NCBI GenBank assembly: GCA_946408355.1
Contig: CAMJRX010000014.1
Coordinates: forward strand, 1 to 54,555
Length of the DNA stretch: 54,555 bases
Direction of reading: 5' to 3'
From: an uncultured Selenomonadales bacterium
GTDB lineage: Bacteria > Bacillota > Negativicutes > Selenomonadales > Selenomonadaceae
In this document: piece by piece, positions 25,289-34,794 of the stretch
Position numbering within the stretch: the stretch's first letter is position 1
Layout: each line of letters opens with the position of its first letter
Notes under the pieces: model-generated
The model's input: only the letters and a program-made list of their open reading frames with translations
Database searches by the model: none
What the model was told of the DNA's origin: nothing
Translations under genes and position numbers: made by a program

Positions 25289-26806
25289 ATGGAGAATTCT
25301 GCGTTGTCAATGCTGCCGCCGATTATCACGATAATCCTCGCGCTTTGGACGAAGGAAGTTTACACGTCGCTGATAGTCGGTATTTTTGCGGGCGCAATGC
25401 TCTTCACGGGCGGCCATTTTCTGGAGTCAATCGTTACCTTCTTTGAGATTATGGAGGGCAAGGTCGGCGGCAATGTCAACATTTTAGTTTTCCTAGTTAT
25501 TCTGGGAATTTTAGTTGCGATAATTAGCAAATCCGGTGCGACGCGGGCTTATGGCGAATGGGCGCGTTCTGTCATTTCGGGCAAGCGTTCCGCGCTCGGC
25601 TTAACGGCTTTTCTGGGCATGTTGATTTTTATCGACGACTATTTTAACTGCTTAACTGTTGGTACGATTATGCGTCCTGTCACTGACAAATTTAAAATCT
25701 GCCGCGCTAAGCTTGCTTATGTCATTGACTCGACGGCGGCTCCGGTTTGTATTATCGCGCCGGTGTCAAGTTGGGCGGCGGCTGTCGGCTCGTCCCTTCC
25801 TGAAGGTTCACTCGTCGACGGTTTTTTACTTTTCCTGCAAACGATTCCTTTTAACCTCTACGCGATTTTGACGATGATTTTTATGGCGTTTATCGTCATT
25901 ACTGGCAGAGACTACGCGACAATGGGCGCAGTTGTCCGCAAAAACAATGAGCACTTTGAAATTCCCGACGAATACAAAGACGCCGTAGCTGAGGAGCAAA
26001 ATACTGGCGGGCAAGGTAAAATTGTCGACCTCGTATTGCCGCTGGTTGTTTTAATTTCCGTCTGTATTTACGCAATGTTGTATACGGGCGGCATTCACGA
26101 GGGCAAAAGCATTTCCGACGCCTTCGCTGATTGCGACGCCTCAAAAGCTTTAGCTCTCGGCTCGTTTATCGCGCTGATTTTTATTTCCCTGCTTTATCTG
26201 CCGCGCAAAGTCGTAAACTTCAGCGAATACTGCGAATGCTACTCGCAAGGCTTCAAAGCTATGGTTCCTGCGATTTTTATTTTGTGCCTCGCGTGGACTT
26301 TATCGGGCATTTGCTCTGATAGCTATTTAAATTTGGGTGGCTACGTTGGCGGCATTGTTCAGGAGCACGCCTCGCTTGCAATGTTCCTACCCGTAATTTT
26401 CTTTGTCGTGTCAATGGCTCTTGCGTTCGCGACCGGTACAAGCTGGGGGACGTTCGGCATTTTAATTCCGATTGCGCTATCTGTGCTAGTCAATCTTCCT
26501 ACAGAGACGGCAGCTAATCTTTTGGTCATTTGTGTAGCGGCAATTTTGGCGGGTTCAGTTGGCGGCGACCACGCCTCGCCCATTTCCGATACAACTATCC
26601 TTGCTTCAGCGGGAGCACAGTGCCACCACATAGAACATGTAAGCACCCAAGTTCCTTACGTTTTAACCGTTTCAAGTTGTTGTGTTGTCGGTTATCTGGT
26701 TAGCGGCGTCACGCAGAACGGCTGGTTAGGATTAGGAATTTCTTTAGCTTGTCTTGCAGTCGTTATGGCTGTCATTCGCGCTAAAGTTCCTGCTGTAGAA
26801 ATTTAA
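25289..26806 (+). CDS. nhaC: NhaC-family Na+/H+ antiporter
   Basis: 505 aa from the ATG at 25289, nine bases after GGGAGG; two upstream TTG codons in frame are less likely. Eleven to twelve membrane segments. Family features include GFIDDYFNCL-like sequence (LIFIDDYFNCLTVGT), a STAAPVCIIAPVSSWAA segment and a late GTSWGTFGILIPIA segment. It probably exports sodium in exchange for protons, although members of this superfamily also exchange organic acids (malate/lactate or arginine/ornithine-like), so the substrate is uncertain. The next gene starts 15 bases downstream. Confidence 0.85.
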   Translation: MENSALSMLPPIITIILALWTKEVYTSLIVGIFAGAMLFTGGHFLESIVTFFEIMEGKVGGNVNILVFLVILGILVAIISKSGATRAYGEWARSVISGKRSALGLTAFLGMLIFIDDYFNCLTVGTIMRPVTDKFKICRAKLAYVIDSTAAPVCIIAPVSSWAAAVGSSLPEGSLVDGFLLFLQTIPFNLYAILTMIFMAFIVITGRDYATMGAVVRKNNEHFEIPDEYKDAVAEEQNTGGQGKIVDLVLPLVVLISVCIYAMLYTGGIHEGKSISDAFADCDASKALALGSFIALIFISLLYLPRKVVNFSEYCECYSQGFKAMVPAIFILCLAWTLSGICSDSYLNLGGYVGGIVQEHASLAMFLPVIFFVVSMALAFATGTSWGTFGILIPIALSVLVNLPTETAANLLVICVAAILAGSVGGDHASPISDTTILASAGAQCHHIEHVSTQVPYVLTVSSCCVVGYLVSGVTQNGWLGLGISLACLAVVMAVIRAKVPAVEI

Positions 26807-26821
26807 CGGAGAGAAACTCTT

Positions 26822-28471
26822 ATGACGAACACAAAGCACAGAAAAATTTTAGACGATTTGTTTAACGCTTTTACTATGGTCGGGCGCGGCAATCACGTCA
26901 CAGTTTACGACGTTAAAAATAATGAGACGCGCTTTAGTTCAACTATAGTGGAGCTGTTTGATTTGCCCGGCGAATATGTTCCTTCCAGCAATGAAATTTG
27001 GGAAAATCATATTCACCCCGAAGACATGAATTCGTATCGGCGGACGATGAAAGCTTTACTTAGCGGTGAAATTGAAGGTTACGACTTTAGTTATCGCACG
27101 CGGCTCAAAGATGGCTCTTACGCTCTTATTCGATATATCGGCTCGACGATTTTTGATTCGGAGGGCAAGCCAGACATTATCGGCGGCATTATGATTAACG
27201 AGGGCATTGCCGCCGTAACTGACCCCGTGACGCTCTTGCGCAATCAATACGGATTTTTCCGTGATTTGGTTGCCGCTATTGAGCTTAAGCGGAATTGTGT
27301 TATCGTGCTGTGCGGAATCAATCACATGAACAAAATTAACGAGGAGCACGGCTATTTATTTGGCAATGCGGTTTTGCAACAAACGGCGTGGACACTCCAA
27401 GAACTCGTTGGGCAAGACGGTACAGTTTATCGCATGGAGGACGCGAAGTTTGCATTTTTGACGGAAAGTCTTTCACCGGAAGAAGTTGCCGTCAAGTATG
27501 AAAAACTTCGACGCGCCGCGCAGGCAGGTTTGCCCGTCGAAAATGTCCGTCAAGTTTTGTCGATTAACGGAGGCATGATTCATTTCGGAGGCGGTGCTTA
27601 CGACGAACGGACAATTCACGCTTGCTTAAAATTTGCTTACAGCGAGTCAAAATTTTATCACAACGGAAAATTGGTTAATTACAATGGCGCAATCGGTTTG
27701 AATACGCACGAGTCACTTGAGCTTGTTGCCGAAGTTCGCGACGATATTTTAATGGACTGTGAAAATTTTTCTCTGCGTTATCAGCCGGTGTTCAATGCTG
27801 ATACTGAAAAGTTAACGGCGATTGAAGCTTTGCTTTGTTGGCATAGTGATAGATTTGGTGACGTGCCGCCGTCAGCTTATGTGCCGGTTTTGGAGCGCGA
27901 TTTTCTTTTTGAGGAGCTGGGCTATTGGATACTGCGCCACGCAATGGAGGACGGCTTGAAACTTTTAAAGATAAAGCCCGACTTGATGTTAAACGTGAAC
28001 ATTTCGCCCGCGCAGATTGTCGACGATTTCCTCTTTGACGAGATTGATAAAATTTCAAAGGCGGTTGGGTTCCCGCTGAAAAATCTTTGCTTTGAATTAA
28101 CGCAGAGTTGTCGACTGATTGAGCCGGATATTTTGCGTAGAATTGTCCGCGCCTTAAAGCGTAGAGGAATTCTTTGCTTGATTGATGATTTTGGCAGCGG
28201 CGTTGCGTCGATTGACTTTTTGCGCGATCTCGCCCCGAATTTTATCAAGCTTGAGCGCGATTACATAATGCACATAAAAGACGCGGGCAATTTGTTAATC
28301 GTGCGACATTTATCCGAGCTGGCGTCGGAGCTGGGAACTAAAGTTTGTCTTAAGGGCGTGGAAGATGCGGAAATTCGCGAGGCGGTAAAAACTTTCCCGA
28401 TAACCAACGTGCAAGGGAATTTTTATTCCGAAGCAATCCAGCTTAACGAAATTATGGAAAGATATTTCTGA
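26822..28471 (+). CDS. PAS-GGDEF(degenerate)-EAL signalling protein
   Basis: 549 aa. Residues about 20-125 are a PAS fold. Residues about 135-270 are a GGDEF-like domain whose active motif is replaced by MEDAKF, so it cannot make c-di-GMP. Residues about 300-549 are an EAL domain: EAL at 335-337, NVNISPAQ, FELTQS and IDDFGSG (D455, D456) are kept. However, the usual EGVE glutamate (the position known in other EAL proteins to serve metal binding or catalysis) is a lysine (K511 in LKGVED). It is therefore either a weak phosphodiesterase or a c-di-GMP sensor. Fifteen bases after nhaC with GGAG, so possibly co-transcribed. Confidence 0.85.
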   Translation: MTNTKHRKILDDLFNAFTMVGRGNHVTVYDVKNNETRFSSTIVELFDLPGEYVPSSNEIWENHIHPEDMNSYRRTMKALLSGEIEGYDFSYRTRLKDGSYALIRYIGSTIFDSEGKPDIIGGIMINEGIAAVTDPVTLLRNQYGFFRDLVAAIELKRNCVIVLCGINHMNKINEEHGYLFGNAVLQQTAWTLQELVGQDGTVYRMEDAKFAFLTESLSPEEVAVKYEKLRRAAQAGLPVENVRQVLSINGGMIHFGGGAYDERTIHACLKFAYSESKFYHNGKLVNYNGAIGLNTHESLELVAEVRDDILMDCENFSLRYQPVFNADTEKLTAIEALLCWHSDRFGDVPPSAYVPVLERDFLFEELGYWILRHAMEDGLKLLKIKPDLMLNVNISPAQIVDDFLFDEIDKISKAVGFPLKNLCFELTQSCRLIEPDILRRIVRALKRRGILCLIDDFGSGVASIDFLRDLAPNFIKLERDYIMHIKDAGNLLIVRHLSELASELGTKVCLKGVEDAEIREAVKTFPITNVQGNFYSEAIQLNEIMERYF

Positions 28472-28482
28472 CAAAAAATTAA

Positions 28483-28511
28483 TCCCGTCAATGTGGCGGG
28501 AATTTTTTTTG
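28483..28511 (+). terminator. terminator after the EAL gene
   Basis: TCCCG (28483-28487) pairs with CGGGA (28497-28501), followed by a run of T. A TATAAT at 28515-28520 just beyond it may be the -10 of the next gene. Confidence 0.75.
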
Positions 28512-28548
28512 TGATATAATCGAAAAAATTTTTGAGGAGGCGATTTTT

Positions 28549-29568
28549 ATGGCAACCCAACAAGAGGTCATCAAAAAATTTATGGCGTCACTGGACAATA
28601 CAAATTTATCGAGCGAGACGGCTCTTAACGCGGTGATTAAATATGCCACGAATTACAAATGTTATACTATTCAAGAAGTTATCGACGCAATGATAAAAGA
28701 CTGCCAAAATGCCAAAAGTGCCGACGATTTTTTGAAAACCTATTGCGGCATTAATCTCGACAATGACGACACTGGCGCAATAACCGGTTCCGACGCGGGC
28801 GGCTCCATTGAAAAAACCGCCGAATCAATAGTTCCCGAAAAAGGCATGCTTATAGAGTTCACCAACGGCAGTTGGTTCACTACGGAAGATGGCTTGATCG
28901 TCATGCTTGGCGAAAGAATTGCTCCTAAAGATGAAAGCGACAATATGCGGGAAAAATATTTTGAAGAATTTTCCAAACAAGAAATTTACATATGGCGAGC
29001 AATTTACACTTGGTGGATTGAGGGCGGGCTTAAACTCATTTCCGACAGCTACGGCGACAATTACAGTTTCGCTTCCACAACTGCCACAACGAAAAAACTT
29101 TGGATTGTTTTTGACTACTATGAAGATGACCCTGACAGTACGGAGCTAACGGCAACGTGGGGAGGTCCTGTTCACGCACGGAGATCCACTAACGATATTA
29201 AAATCCATGTCAATATGAAATATTACAACAACATTGACATGACGAGTGAGGACGGTAAGAGCGAAGACGCATCATTATATTTTGACCGTTGTATGGCACA
29301 TGAATTAACACATGCCGTAATGCGCACCAGTATCAATTACCACGACTATTTGCCCGCCTTCGTCAAAGAGGGCATGGCGGAATTAACGCACGGAATTGAC
29401 GAATTTAAGACGAATGACATAGAAAAATTAGCGGGCGACTATTCTCTCTTAGCTCAATCTCTGGTTTTCGACGAGGAACCCGTTACTATTTCGGGCGTCG
29501 ATAATCCGTCTTACGCCGGCGGTTACATGTTCTTGCGCTATCTTGCTAGGCAACGACTTAACAATTAA
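28549..29568 (+). CDS. secreted-type zinc metallopeptidase, N-terminal part of a frameshifted gene
   Basis: 339 aa; ATG with GAGGAGG upstream. The first 85 residues are a helical N-terminal domain; the middle is a mixed domain of a kind I associate with exported Selenomonadales proteins (recollection, not searched). The active site is HELTH at residues 251-255 with a downstream EGMAE (E274 or E278), the third-ligand arrangement of gluzincin peptidases. There is no Sec signal peptide. The frame ends in RYLARQRLNN at a stop that interrupts the natural continuation. One base too many (near 29552-29555) would restore a single protein of about 520 aa with RTX-like repeats, as in 29543-30121. Type I secretion is inferred from those repeats. 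Confidence 0.7.
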   Translation: MATQQEVIKKFMASLDNTNLSSETALNAVIKYATNYKCYTIQEVIDAMIKDCQNAKSADDFLKTYCGINLDNDDTGAITGSDAGGSIEKTAESIVPEKGMLIEFTNGSWFTTEDGLIVMLGERIAPKDESDNMREKYFEEFSKQEIYIWRAIYTWWIEGGLKLISDSYGDNYSFASTTATTKKLWIVFDYYEDDPDSTELTATWGGPVHARRSTNDIKIHVNMKYYNNIDMTSEDGKSEDASLYFDRCMAHELTHAVMRTSINYHDYLPAFVKEGMAELTHGIDEFKTNDIEKLAGDYSLLAQSLVFDEEPVTISGVDNPSYAGGYMFLRYLARQRLNN

Positions 29569-30121
29569 TAACAGCACGTCCTTCACTACAGTTGAAACTT
29601 TTAACGGCGACGATTATATTTCAAACTGGGGCGACAACGTAACAATGCTCGGTGGCGCGGGCGACGACACCATTGGCAACTACGCAAAAGCTTACATGAA
29701 CGGCAAACTTGCTGCGGATAACGTTGGCAAAAACGTTAAAATTTTCGGCGATGCGGGTGCTGATTCAATCGAAAATAGCGGCGCAAATGTCACGATAAGC
29801 GGCGGTGCTGGCAATGATGAAATTATCAACAGCGGTGTGAATGTCTCAATTAACGGCGGCGACGGTAACGATACATTTATCTACAAGCCCGGCGAAGGCA
29901 CCGATAAAATTTTCGACTACGACAGCAACGATATATTGACGATTCTCAAGGCGGACGGTTTGGAGGGCGGCACGTTCAAAAGTTCTAAGTTCAGCGGCGG
30001 AGATTTGACATTAACGATAAAAGGCGGCGGCAAAGTTATTTTTGACAGCGCAACCAATATTAATAATTTCAACATCAACGGCATATTTTACAAAATTAGC
30101 GGCTCCAGGCTCGTTAAGTAA
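29543..30121 (+). CDS. RTX-like calcium-binding repeat part of the same frameshifted gene
   Basis: 192 aa in the +1 frame relative to the metallopeptidase frame, overlapping it by 26 bases. It has no ribosome site and only a TTG at its start, so it is not an independent gene as far as I can see. It contains nonapeptide-like repeats (GGAGDDTIG, GDAGADSIE, GGAGNDEII, GGDGNDTFI) that bind calcium in RTX proteins exported by type I secretion, followed by a C-terminal region with GKVIFDSA, also usual for secreted RTX proteins. It is the exported C-terminus of the protein above, separated by a single-base insertion. Confidence 0.7.
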   Translation: MLGNDLTINNSTSFTTVETFNGDDYISNWGDNVTMLGGAGDDTIGNYAKAYMNGKLAADNVGKNVKIFGDAGADSIENSGANVTISGGAGNDEIINSGVNVSINGGDGNDTFIYKPGEGTDKIFDYDSNDILTILKADGLEGGTFKSSKFSGGDLTLTIKGGGKVIFDSATNINNFNINGIFYKISGSRLVK

Positions 30122-30139
30122 AACTTTATAAAAAAATTA

Positions 30140-30171
30140 GCGATGAGCTACAAAGAGTTCATCGCCTTTTT
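30140..30171. terminator. bidirectional terminator
   Basis: GCGATGA (30140-30146) and TCATCGC (30159-30165) form the stem, with T run on the plus side and A run on the other. It serves both the RTX gene and the convergent GGDEF gene. Confidence 0.8.
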
Positions 30172-30185
30172 ATTTGCCGAGTAAT

Positions 30186-31499
30186 TTAAGCGTCGAGAAT
30201 TGCCCATTCATGAGTAAAATAGAAACTTTTGCTTTCTGGGAGCTTGCCCCAATTTTCGACGACACGACTTAGAGCGCGTGTAACGTCGTGATGTCCGTCG
30301 GTATTCGTTAGCAAAACTAAAAATTGATTCGAGCCATTTTGCGAAACAACGTCACCGCGCCGCAAAGTTGTATGCAAGCACTCAACAAATTTTTCGCCCG
30401 CGTATTTGAGAGAAATTTTTTCGCCGTCAACAGTTCGCTTAAGCGCGAGAAGCACAATACAAATCGTCTTACCATAACCTGCGCGGGTGCGCTTTAGGAA
30501 TCGATAAATGTTGCGAAAACTTTCAAACGGCAGGACATATGCGCCAGGCTCCTTGTTGCGTTCGGAGAGAATCATTTCAATTTGCGCAAGCGTGACGACC
30601 GTCTCAACATTTTCTTCGGGCGCGTCCTCATTAAAAATGTTGTAGCCGTGCTTGCCATTTTGCTTTACAATGTAGAGGGCTTTATCCGCCTTTTTGTACA
30701 GTTCAACAAAATCAGTGCCGGCTTGCGGAACGAGCACACAGCCGATTGACGCGCCAAGCGGAATGTTCATATCCTCGCCCATCAACTTTTTAGCCGCCTC
30801 AGTAATTTTCTCGTTAATGAATTGCGTCTTCGAGGCAATGGAATTTTCATCTGAAACGCCGTGACAAAAGGCAACAAATTCATCGCCACCCATGCGCCCG
30901 ATTAAATCCGTCGAACGCATTGCCGCCCGCAAAATATCAGCAAAGGCAATTAGAATCTTATCGCCCATTGCGTGCCCGTGAATGTCGTTGACGAGCTTAA
31001 AACTGTCCAAGTCAATCATCATCAACGATCCGTGCGATTTCGTGCAAATTTTCTTAAGCTCTTCTTCGGACGTAGCTTTATTGAACAAACCAGTAAGCGC
31101 GTCAGTCGTCGAAGTCTTAGTTAAGTCTTGAATCTCGCCGACTGTGCGCAAAATGTTAGCGACGCGGCGCAATAAAACTTCGGGTTGAAAGGGCTTGCGT
31201 ATAAAATCCATTGCGCCGTTGTCGAAACCTTTGCTCTCGACTTCCTCGCTGTTATCGGCGGTCATGAACATAAACGGAATTTTTTTATGGAATTCGTTTT
31301 GCAATGCGATTTGCATTTCGTAGCCCGTCATACCTGGCATCCGGAAATCGGAAAGTACCATGTCTGGTTTTTCTTTGCGATAAATTTCCATAGCCTGTTC
31401 AGGCGACGACGCGCAGAAAGTTTCGTATTTCCCTTCCAACATAAATGCGGTCATCTCAAGCAGGACGTCCACATCATCAACTATTAGAATTTTTTTCAT
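30186..31499 (-). CDS. response regulator diguanylate cyclase (REC-GGDEF plus C-terminal GGDEF-like domain)
   Basis: 437 aa. Receiver domain at 1-120 with the phospho-acceptor D51 (VLSDFRMPGMTG). A GGDEF domain follows with an intact MGGDEF active site and, five residues before it, an RSTD inhibitory site, so it should make c-di-GMP and be feedback-inhibited. The last 130 residues form a second, degenerate cyclase-like domain (RRGDVVSQNGSNQFLVLL takes the place of the GGDEF loop). It is the synthase counterpart of the EAL protein at 26822. No histidine kinase is adjacent. Start ATG with GTGAGG upstream; divergent from the DUF1537 kinase. Confidence 0.88.
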   Translation of the reverse strand: MKKILIVDDVDVLLEMTAFMLEGKYETFCASSPEQAMEIYRKEKPDMVLSDFRMPGMTGYEMQIALQNEFHKKIPFMFMTADNSEEVESKGFDNGAMDFIRKPFQPEVLLRRVANILRTVGEIQDLTKTSTTDALTGLFNKATSEEELKKICTKSHGSLMMIDLDSFKLVNDIHGHAMGDKILIAFADILRAAMRSTDLIGRMGGDEFVAFCHGVSDENSIASKTQFINEKITEAAKKLMGEDMNIPLGASIGCVLVPQAGTDFVELYKKADKALYIVKQNGKHGYNIFNEDAPEENVETVVTLAQIEMILSERNKEPGAYVLPFESFRNIYRFLKRTRAGYGKTICIVLLALKRTVDGEKISLKYAGEKFVECLHTTLRRGDVVSQNGSNQFLVLLTNTDGHHDVTRALSRVVENWGKLPESKSFYFTHEWAILDA

Positions 31500-31601
31500 T
31501 TTAAAAACCTCACGTTAGAGAAATTGCCCATTACAAATTACGAATTCATTATAAAGGTTTATCGCGATAAAGGAAAGAAAAATTTTATGGGAGGTATTTT
31601 T

Positions 31602-32990
31602 ATGACTAAGATTTTAAAGCACGAACTTTTTGCCCAAATTCCAAGCGTTGACGAAAGTTTTTATCACGCAAAGTTACAAGCGGCTCTGAAAACTTTTAAT
31701 AAGAAAATTATCGTGCTCGACGACGATCCGACCGGCGTCCAAACAGTCAACGGCATTTCAGTTTACACGGATTGGACTGCGGAAAGTATTGCGGCGGGTT
31801 TTGCTGAGAAAAAATCTATGTTCTTTATCCTTACGAATTCCCGCGCCTTTTCTGAAACTAAAACTCGCATTGAGCATAAAAAAATCGCCGAGCGTATCTG
31901 CGCGGCGGCTGAAAAATTTGGCAAGGATTTTATGATTGTAAGTCGTTGCGATTCGACGTTGCGTGGACATTATCCGCTTGAAACTCAAATGTTGCGTGAA
32001 ACTTTAGAAACTTGCGGCAGGAAAATCGATGGCGAAGTTTTAATGCCGTTCTTTAAAGAGGGCGAACGCTTTACAATAGGCGACGTTCACTACGTGCAAG
32101 AGGGAGATTATCTCGTTCCCGCCGCTGAAACGGAATTTGCTAAGGATAAAACTTTCGGCTACACGAATTCTAATCTGGCGGCTTACGTCGAGGAAAAAAC
32201 TTGTGGCGTGTTTAAAAAAGAATCCGTTACTTGCATAAGCCTTGATAAATTGCGCGGCGGCGACATTGAAAAAATTTCTGCGCGGCTTGAAAATGTTTAC
32301 GACTTCAACAAAGTTATCGTCAATGCCGTTGATTATGTTGATGTGGAAATTTTCGCGCTTGCTTTGCTTATGTCTAAGAAAAATTTTTTGTTCAGGACGG
32401 CGGCGGCGTTCACGAAAATTATTGGCGGCGTCGAGGATAAAAACTTTCTAACTAAAGCTGAACTCGTCGACGAAACAAATTTCAACGGTGGCTTGATAAT
32501 TGTCGGTTCACACGTCAAAAAAACTACCGCGCAACTTGACGAGCTGAAAAAAATTCCCTCCGTCGCGTTTATTGAGTTTGACGTTTTAGACTTGAGCGCA
32601 GTCGATAAAATTATTCAGCAAGCGGAACAAAATATTTCACATGGACAGACAACGGCGATTTACACTAGCCGAAAAGTTTTAGACGTTGGCGACGCAGAAA
32701 AAAATCTCGCGGCATCCGTAAAAATTTCCGAAGCACTCACGAGTATTGTCAATCGGCTAAAAGTTCGTCCGAAGTTTTTAATTGCGAAAGGCGGCATAAC
32801 TTCCAGCGACGTGGGAACTAAAGGTCTTGGCGTCAAAAAAGCTCTTGTACTCGGTCAAGTGGCGGCTGGCGTTCCCGTTTGGAAAATCGGCGCGGAAAGT
32901 AAATTCCCCGACATGAGCTATATAATTTTCCCTGGCAATGTCGGTGCCGTTGATACCTTAAAAAAAATCGTTGAAATGCTCAATGCGTAA
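31602..32990 (+). CDS. four-carbon acid sugar kinase family protein (DUF1537)
   Basis: 462 aa from the ATG at 31602, chosen because GGGAGG lies seven bases upstream; an upstream frame of 26 codons has no ribosome site. N-terminal domain: VLDDDPTGVQTV, SRCDSTLRGHYP. C-terminal nucleotide-binding domain: AKGGITSSDVG and FPGNVG. The family (OtnK/DtnK type) phosphorylates four-carbon sugar acids such as threonate or erythronate. No partner dehydrogenase or aldolase is next to it, so the substrate is open. Its last 11 bases overlap the convergent dynamin-like gene. Confidence 0.85.
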   Translation: MTKILKHELFAQIPSVDESFYHAKLQAALKTFNKKIIVLDDDPTGVQTVNGISVYTDWTAESIAAGFAEKKSMFFILTNSRAFSETKTRIEHKKIAERICAAAEKFGKDFMIVSRCDSTLRGHYPLETQMLRETLETCGRKIDGEVLMPFFKEGERFTIGDVHYVQEGDYLVPAAETEFAKDKTFGYTNSNLAAYVEEKTCGVFKKESVTCISLDKLRGGDIEKISARLENVYDFNKVIVNAVDYVDVEIFALALLMSKKNFLFRTAAAFTKIIGGVEDKNFLTKAELVDETNFNGGLIIVGSHVKKTTAQLDELKKIPSVAFIEFDVLDLSAVDKIIQQAEQNISHGQTTAIYTSRKVLDVGDAEKNLAASVKISEALTSIVNRLKVRPKFLIAKGGITSSDVGTKGLGVKKALVLGQVAAGVPVWKIGAESKFPDMSYIIFPGNVGAVDTLKKIVEMLNA

Positions 32991-34788
32991 TTTGAATCTC
33001 GCCGATAAGATTTTCCGTTCGTGTTAAAAGTTCGGCAAGTTTTTCGCTTTTAACTTTCTCATTAGCCGTTTGATTCTCGACGGCTTTTATTTTTTCGTTG
33101 AAAGTCGCGATAATCGGATTAACGTTTTGCGTCATAAAAGTTTGCACGCCAATTAAAATGTCCCGCCCAATGTCGTCAGCAAGGTCATTGAAGCCCGACA
33201 TAATTTCATTGCGTTTCCGCTGAAGTTCGCGTTGTTGCTCTTCAGCTTTTTTGCCTTCGCGGTGGAGCATGAAAATCGAGAATAACACAGCGACTCCCGC
33301 CATTGCCGCGCCAAAAATTTTTGAACCATTGCCCGTAAACGCGCTCGCAATTCTGTTAACGGTGGTCGGCTGGCTTACAATAGTCTCTTCAAAGAACGGC
33401 AGACTTTTTACCAAATTACCAAGTCCGTTACCAATCGGTGCCGAAAAAAGCCCCAAGTCCTCCGCGCCAAAAAAAGTTACAAGTGCTTTGGTTGCGTTGC
33501 CCGCGAAAATGCCCGCCTCGCTCGTGACGATTTGAACTGCAGGTTGAGCAAACTGCGCGGCAATCTGTGCTCCTTCCTGTGCAACAAAAGCTCCGGCTAC
33601 GGCTCCGCCTGTACCTAAAACCGCCGCGCCGCCTTGAGCTAATCCGCTTGCGCCTTGAGCCTTCAAACGGGTTGAAAAATTCAGTTGGACTTGCTGAACA
33701 AAAGACGACTGCTCATAAGTTTTTAAGTCGGATTCGCTTTGCTCGGCAAAAGCTTTTATGCGGTCGGAAATTTTTTTCGCGCAGTCTTCAGCGGAAATTT
33801 TTACTCGTTCCTGCGCGTCGGCAAGTTTACGTTTATCAGTGTCTTCGTCTTTAAAGGTGAGACTTTCGGCGGTATCACGTCCGCGCCTTGAAACTTCCGT
33901 TTTAAAGTTTGAAATTATCCCGTCAATGTCTTGAAGGCATTCGCGCTTGCCGTCGAGTAAAATTTTTTTGCCATGACGAAAAGTTTCAATCAAAGCAGCG
34001 AAGTCAGAATTATCTTTATCGGCGGTATTGCCCGAAGCGTTGCGAATTTCGGCGGCGATTGTATTCAACGGCAAATTAATTTTCTGTAGAACGCCCTTTT
34101 CCGCGACGAAGTGATTTAAATTATTGATGAAAACTTCGCGCCCACTACGCTCCAGCCGACGATTTTTCCTACGTTCGTCATTCTCTTCTTGCGCCTTGAA
34201 ATAAGACGCCGTGTCTACAAACGACAAATAAAGCTCTTTTGGGTCATAAGGCTTAGTAACTTTTTTCAAGTCCTCGTAGATAACTTGTTGCTGTTCGGGG
34301 ACGTTGCCAAGCGCGGTTCTGTCCATTTTGTTGACGACTAAAACCATATTTGCGGCTCGTTTCTGCTCAATCGCCAATTCGCGGAAGTGGTCTCCCATGC
34401 GTTGACTAAAGCCCTCGTTCGTTATAACAAAAATTAACAGCGCGGCATGATTAATTTGGTCGTAAGTAATTTCGTCGTGGTCGGGGCGCAGTTCAGTATG
34501 GATACCTGGCGTGTCAACTATTTCTAAGCCGTTCCATTCGTAAGGCGTTGAATCTTGCGTAGTGATAGCTGCGCCGATTGCAACGTCTTCGCCGGTGAGC
34601 ATTTTAATAATACTCGATTTGCCCGCGCTGTATTGTCCGACGAACACCAATTTAATTTTGCCGCTGTCGTCGGGGAAAATTTTCGGCAGGTTTGCGGCGT
34701 CAATGCCGAGCCGATTAAATTCCTCTGTGACTTCGCGCAAAAGTTGTGCGCCTTCCTTTGTAAATCTGCTAAGCTGAAATTCTTGCAT
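32980..34788 (-). CDS. dynamin-like GTPase, LeoA type (last gene of the accessory operon)
   Basis: 602 aa. GTPase motifs are complete: G1 GQYSAGKSS (51-59), a threonine-rich switch I (AAITTQDST), G3 DTPGI (92-96) and G4 NKMD (153-156). Long helical stretches follow. Two hydrophobic segments are seen: a Gly/Ala-rich stretch (SGLAQGGAAVLGTGGAVAGA) and a likely membrane helix (AAMAGVAVLFSIFMLH) around residue 510, suggesting a membrane paddle. Arrangement and motifs match the LeoA/HP0731-like bacterial dynamins. It starts six bases after the neighbouring dynamin gene, whose stop codon is part of its AGGAGG ribosome site, so the two are made together. Paired LeoA-LeoBC proteins are, to my recollection, the Eleos anti-phage system. 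Confidence 0.82.
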   Translation of the reverse strand: MQEFQLSRFTKEGAQLLREVTEEFNRLGIDAANLPKIFPDDSGKIKLVFVGQYSAGKSSIIKMLTGEDVAIGAAITTQDSTPYEWNGLEIVDTPGIHTELRPDHDEITYDQINHAALLIFVITNEGFSQRMGDHFRELAIEQKRAANMVLVVNKMDRTALGNVPEQQQVIYEDLKKVTKPYDPKELYLSFVDTASYFKAQEENDERRKNRRLERSGREVFINNLNHFVAEKGVLQKINLPLNTIAAEIRNASGNTADKDNSDFAALIETFRHGKKILLDGKRECLQDIDGIISNFKTEVSRRGRDTAESLTFKDEDTDKRKLADAQERVKISAEDCAKKISDRIKAFAEQSESDLKTYEQSSFVQQVQLNFSTRLKAQGASGLAQGGAAVLGTGGAVAGAFVAQEGAQIAAQFAQPAVQIVTSEAGIFAGNATKALVTFFGAEDLGLFSAPIGNGLGNLVKSLPFFEETIVSQPTTVNRIASAFTGNGSKIFGAAMAGVAVLFSIFMLHREGKKAEEQQRELQRKRNEIMSGFNDLADDIGRDILIGVQTFMTQNVNPIIATFNEKIKAVENQTANEKVKSEKLAELLTRTENLIGEIQITH

Positions 34789-34794
34789 AAAAAT

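Noticed and set aside
29530-29570. Programmed ribosomal frameshift between the metallopeptidase and RTX frames
   Set aside because: There is no slippery heptamer and no obvious downstream structure at the junction; a simple one-base insertion explains the split.
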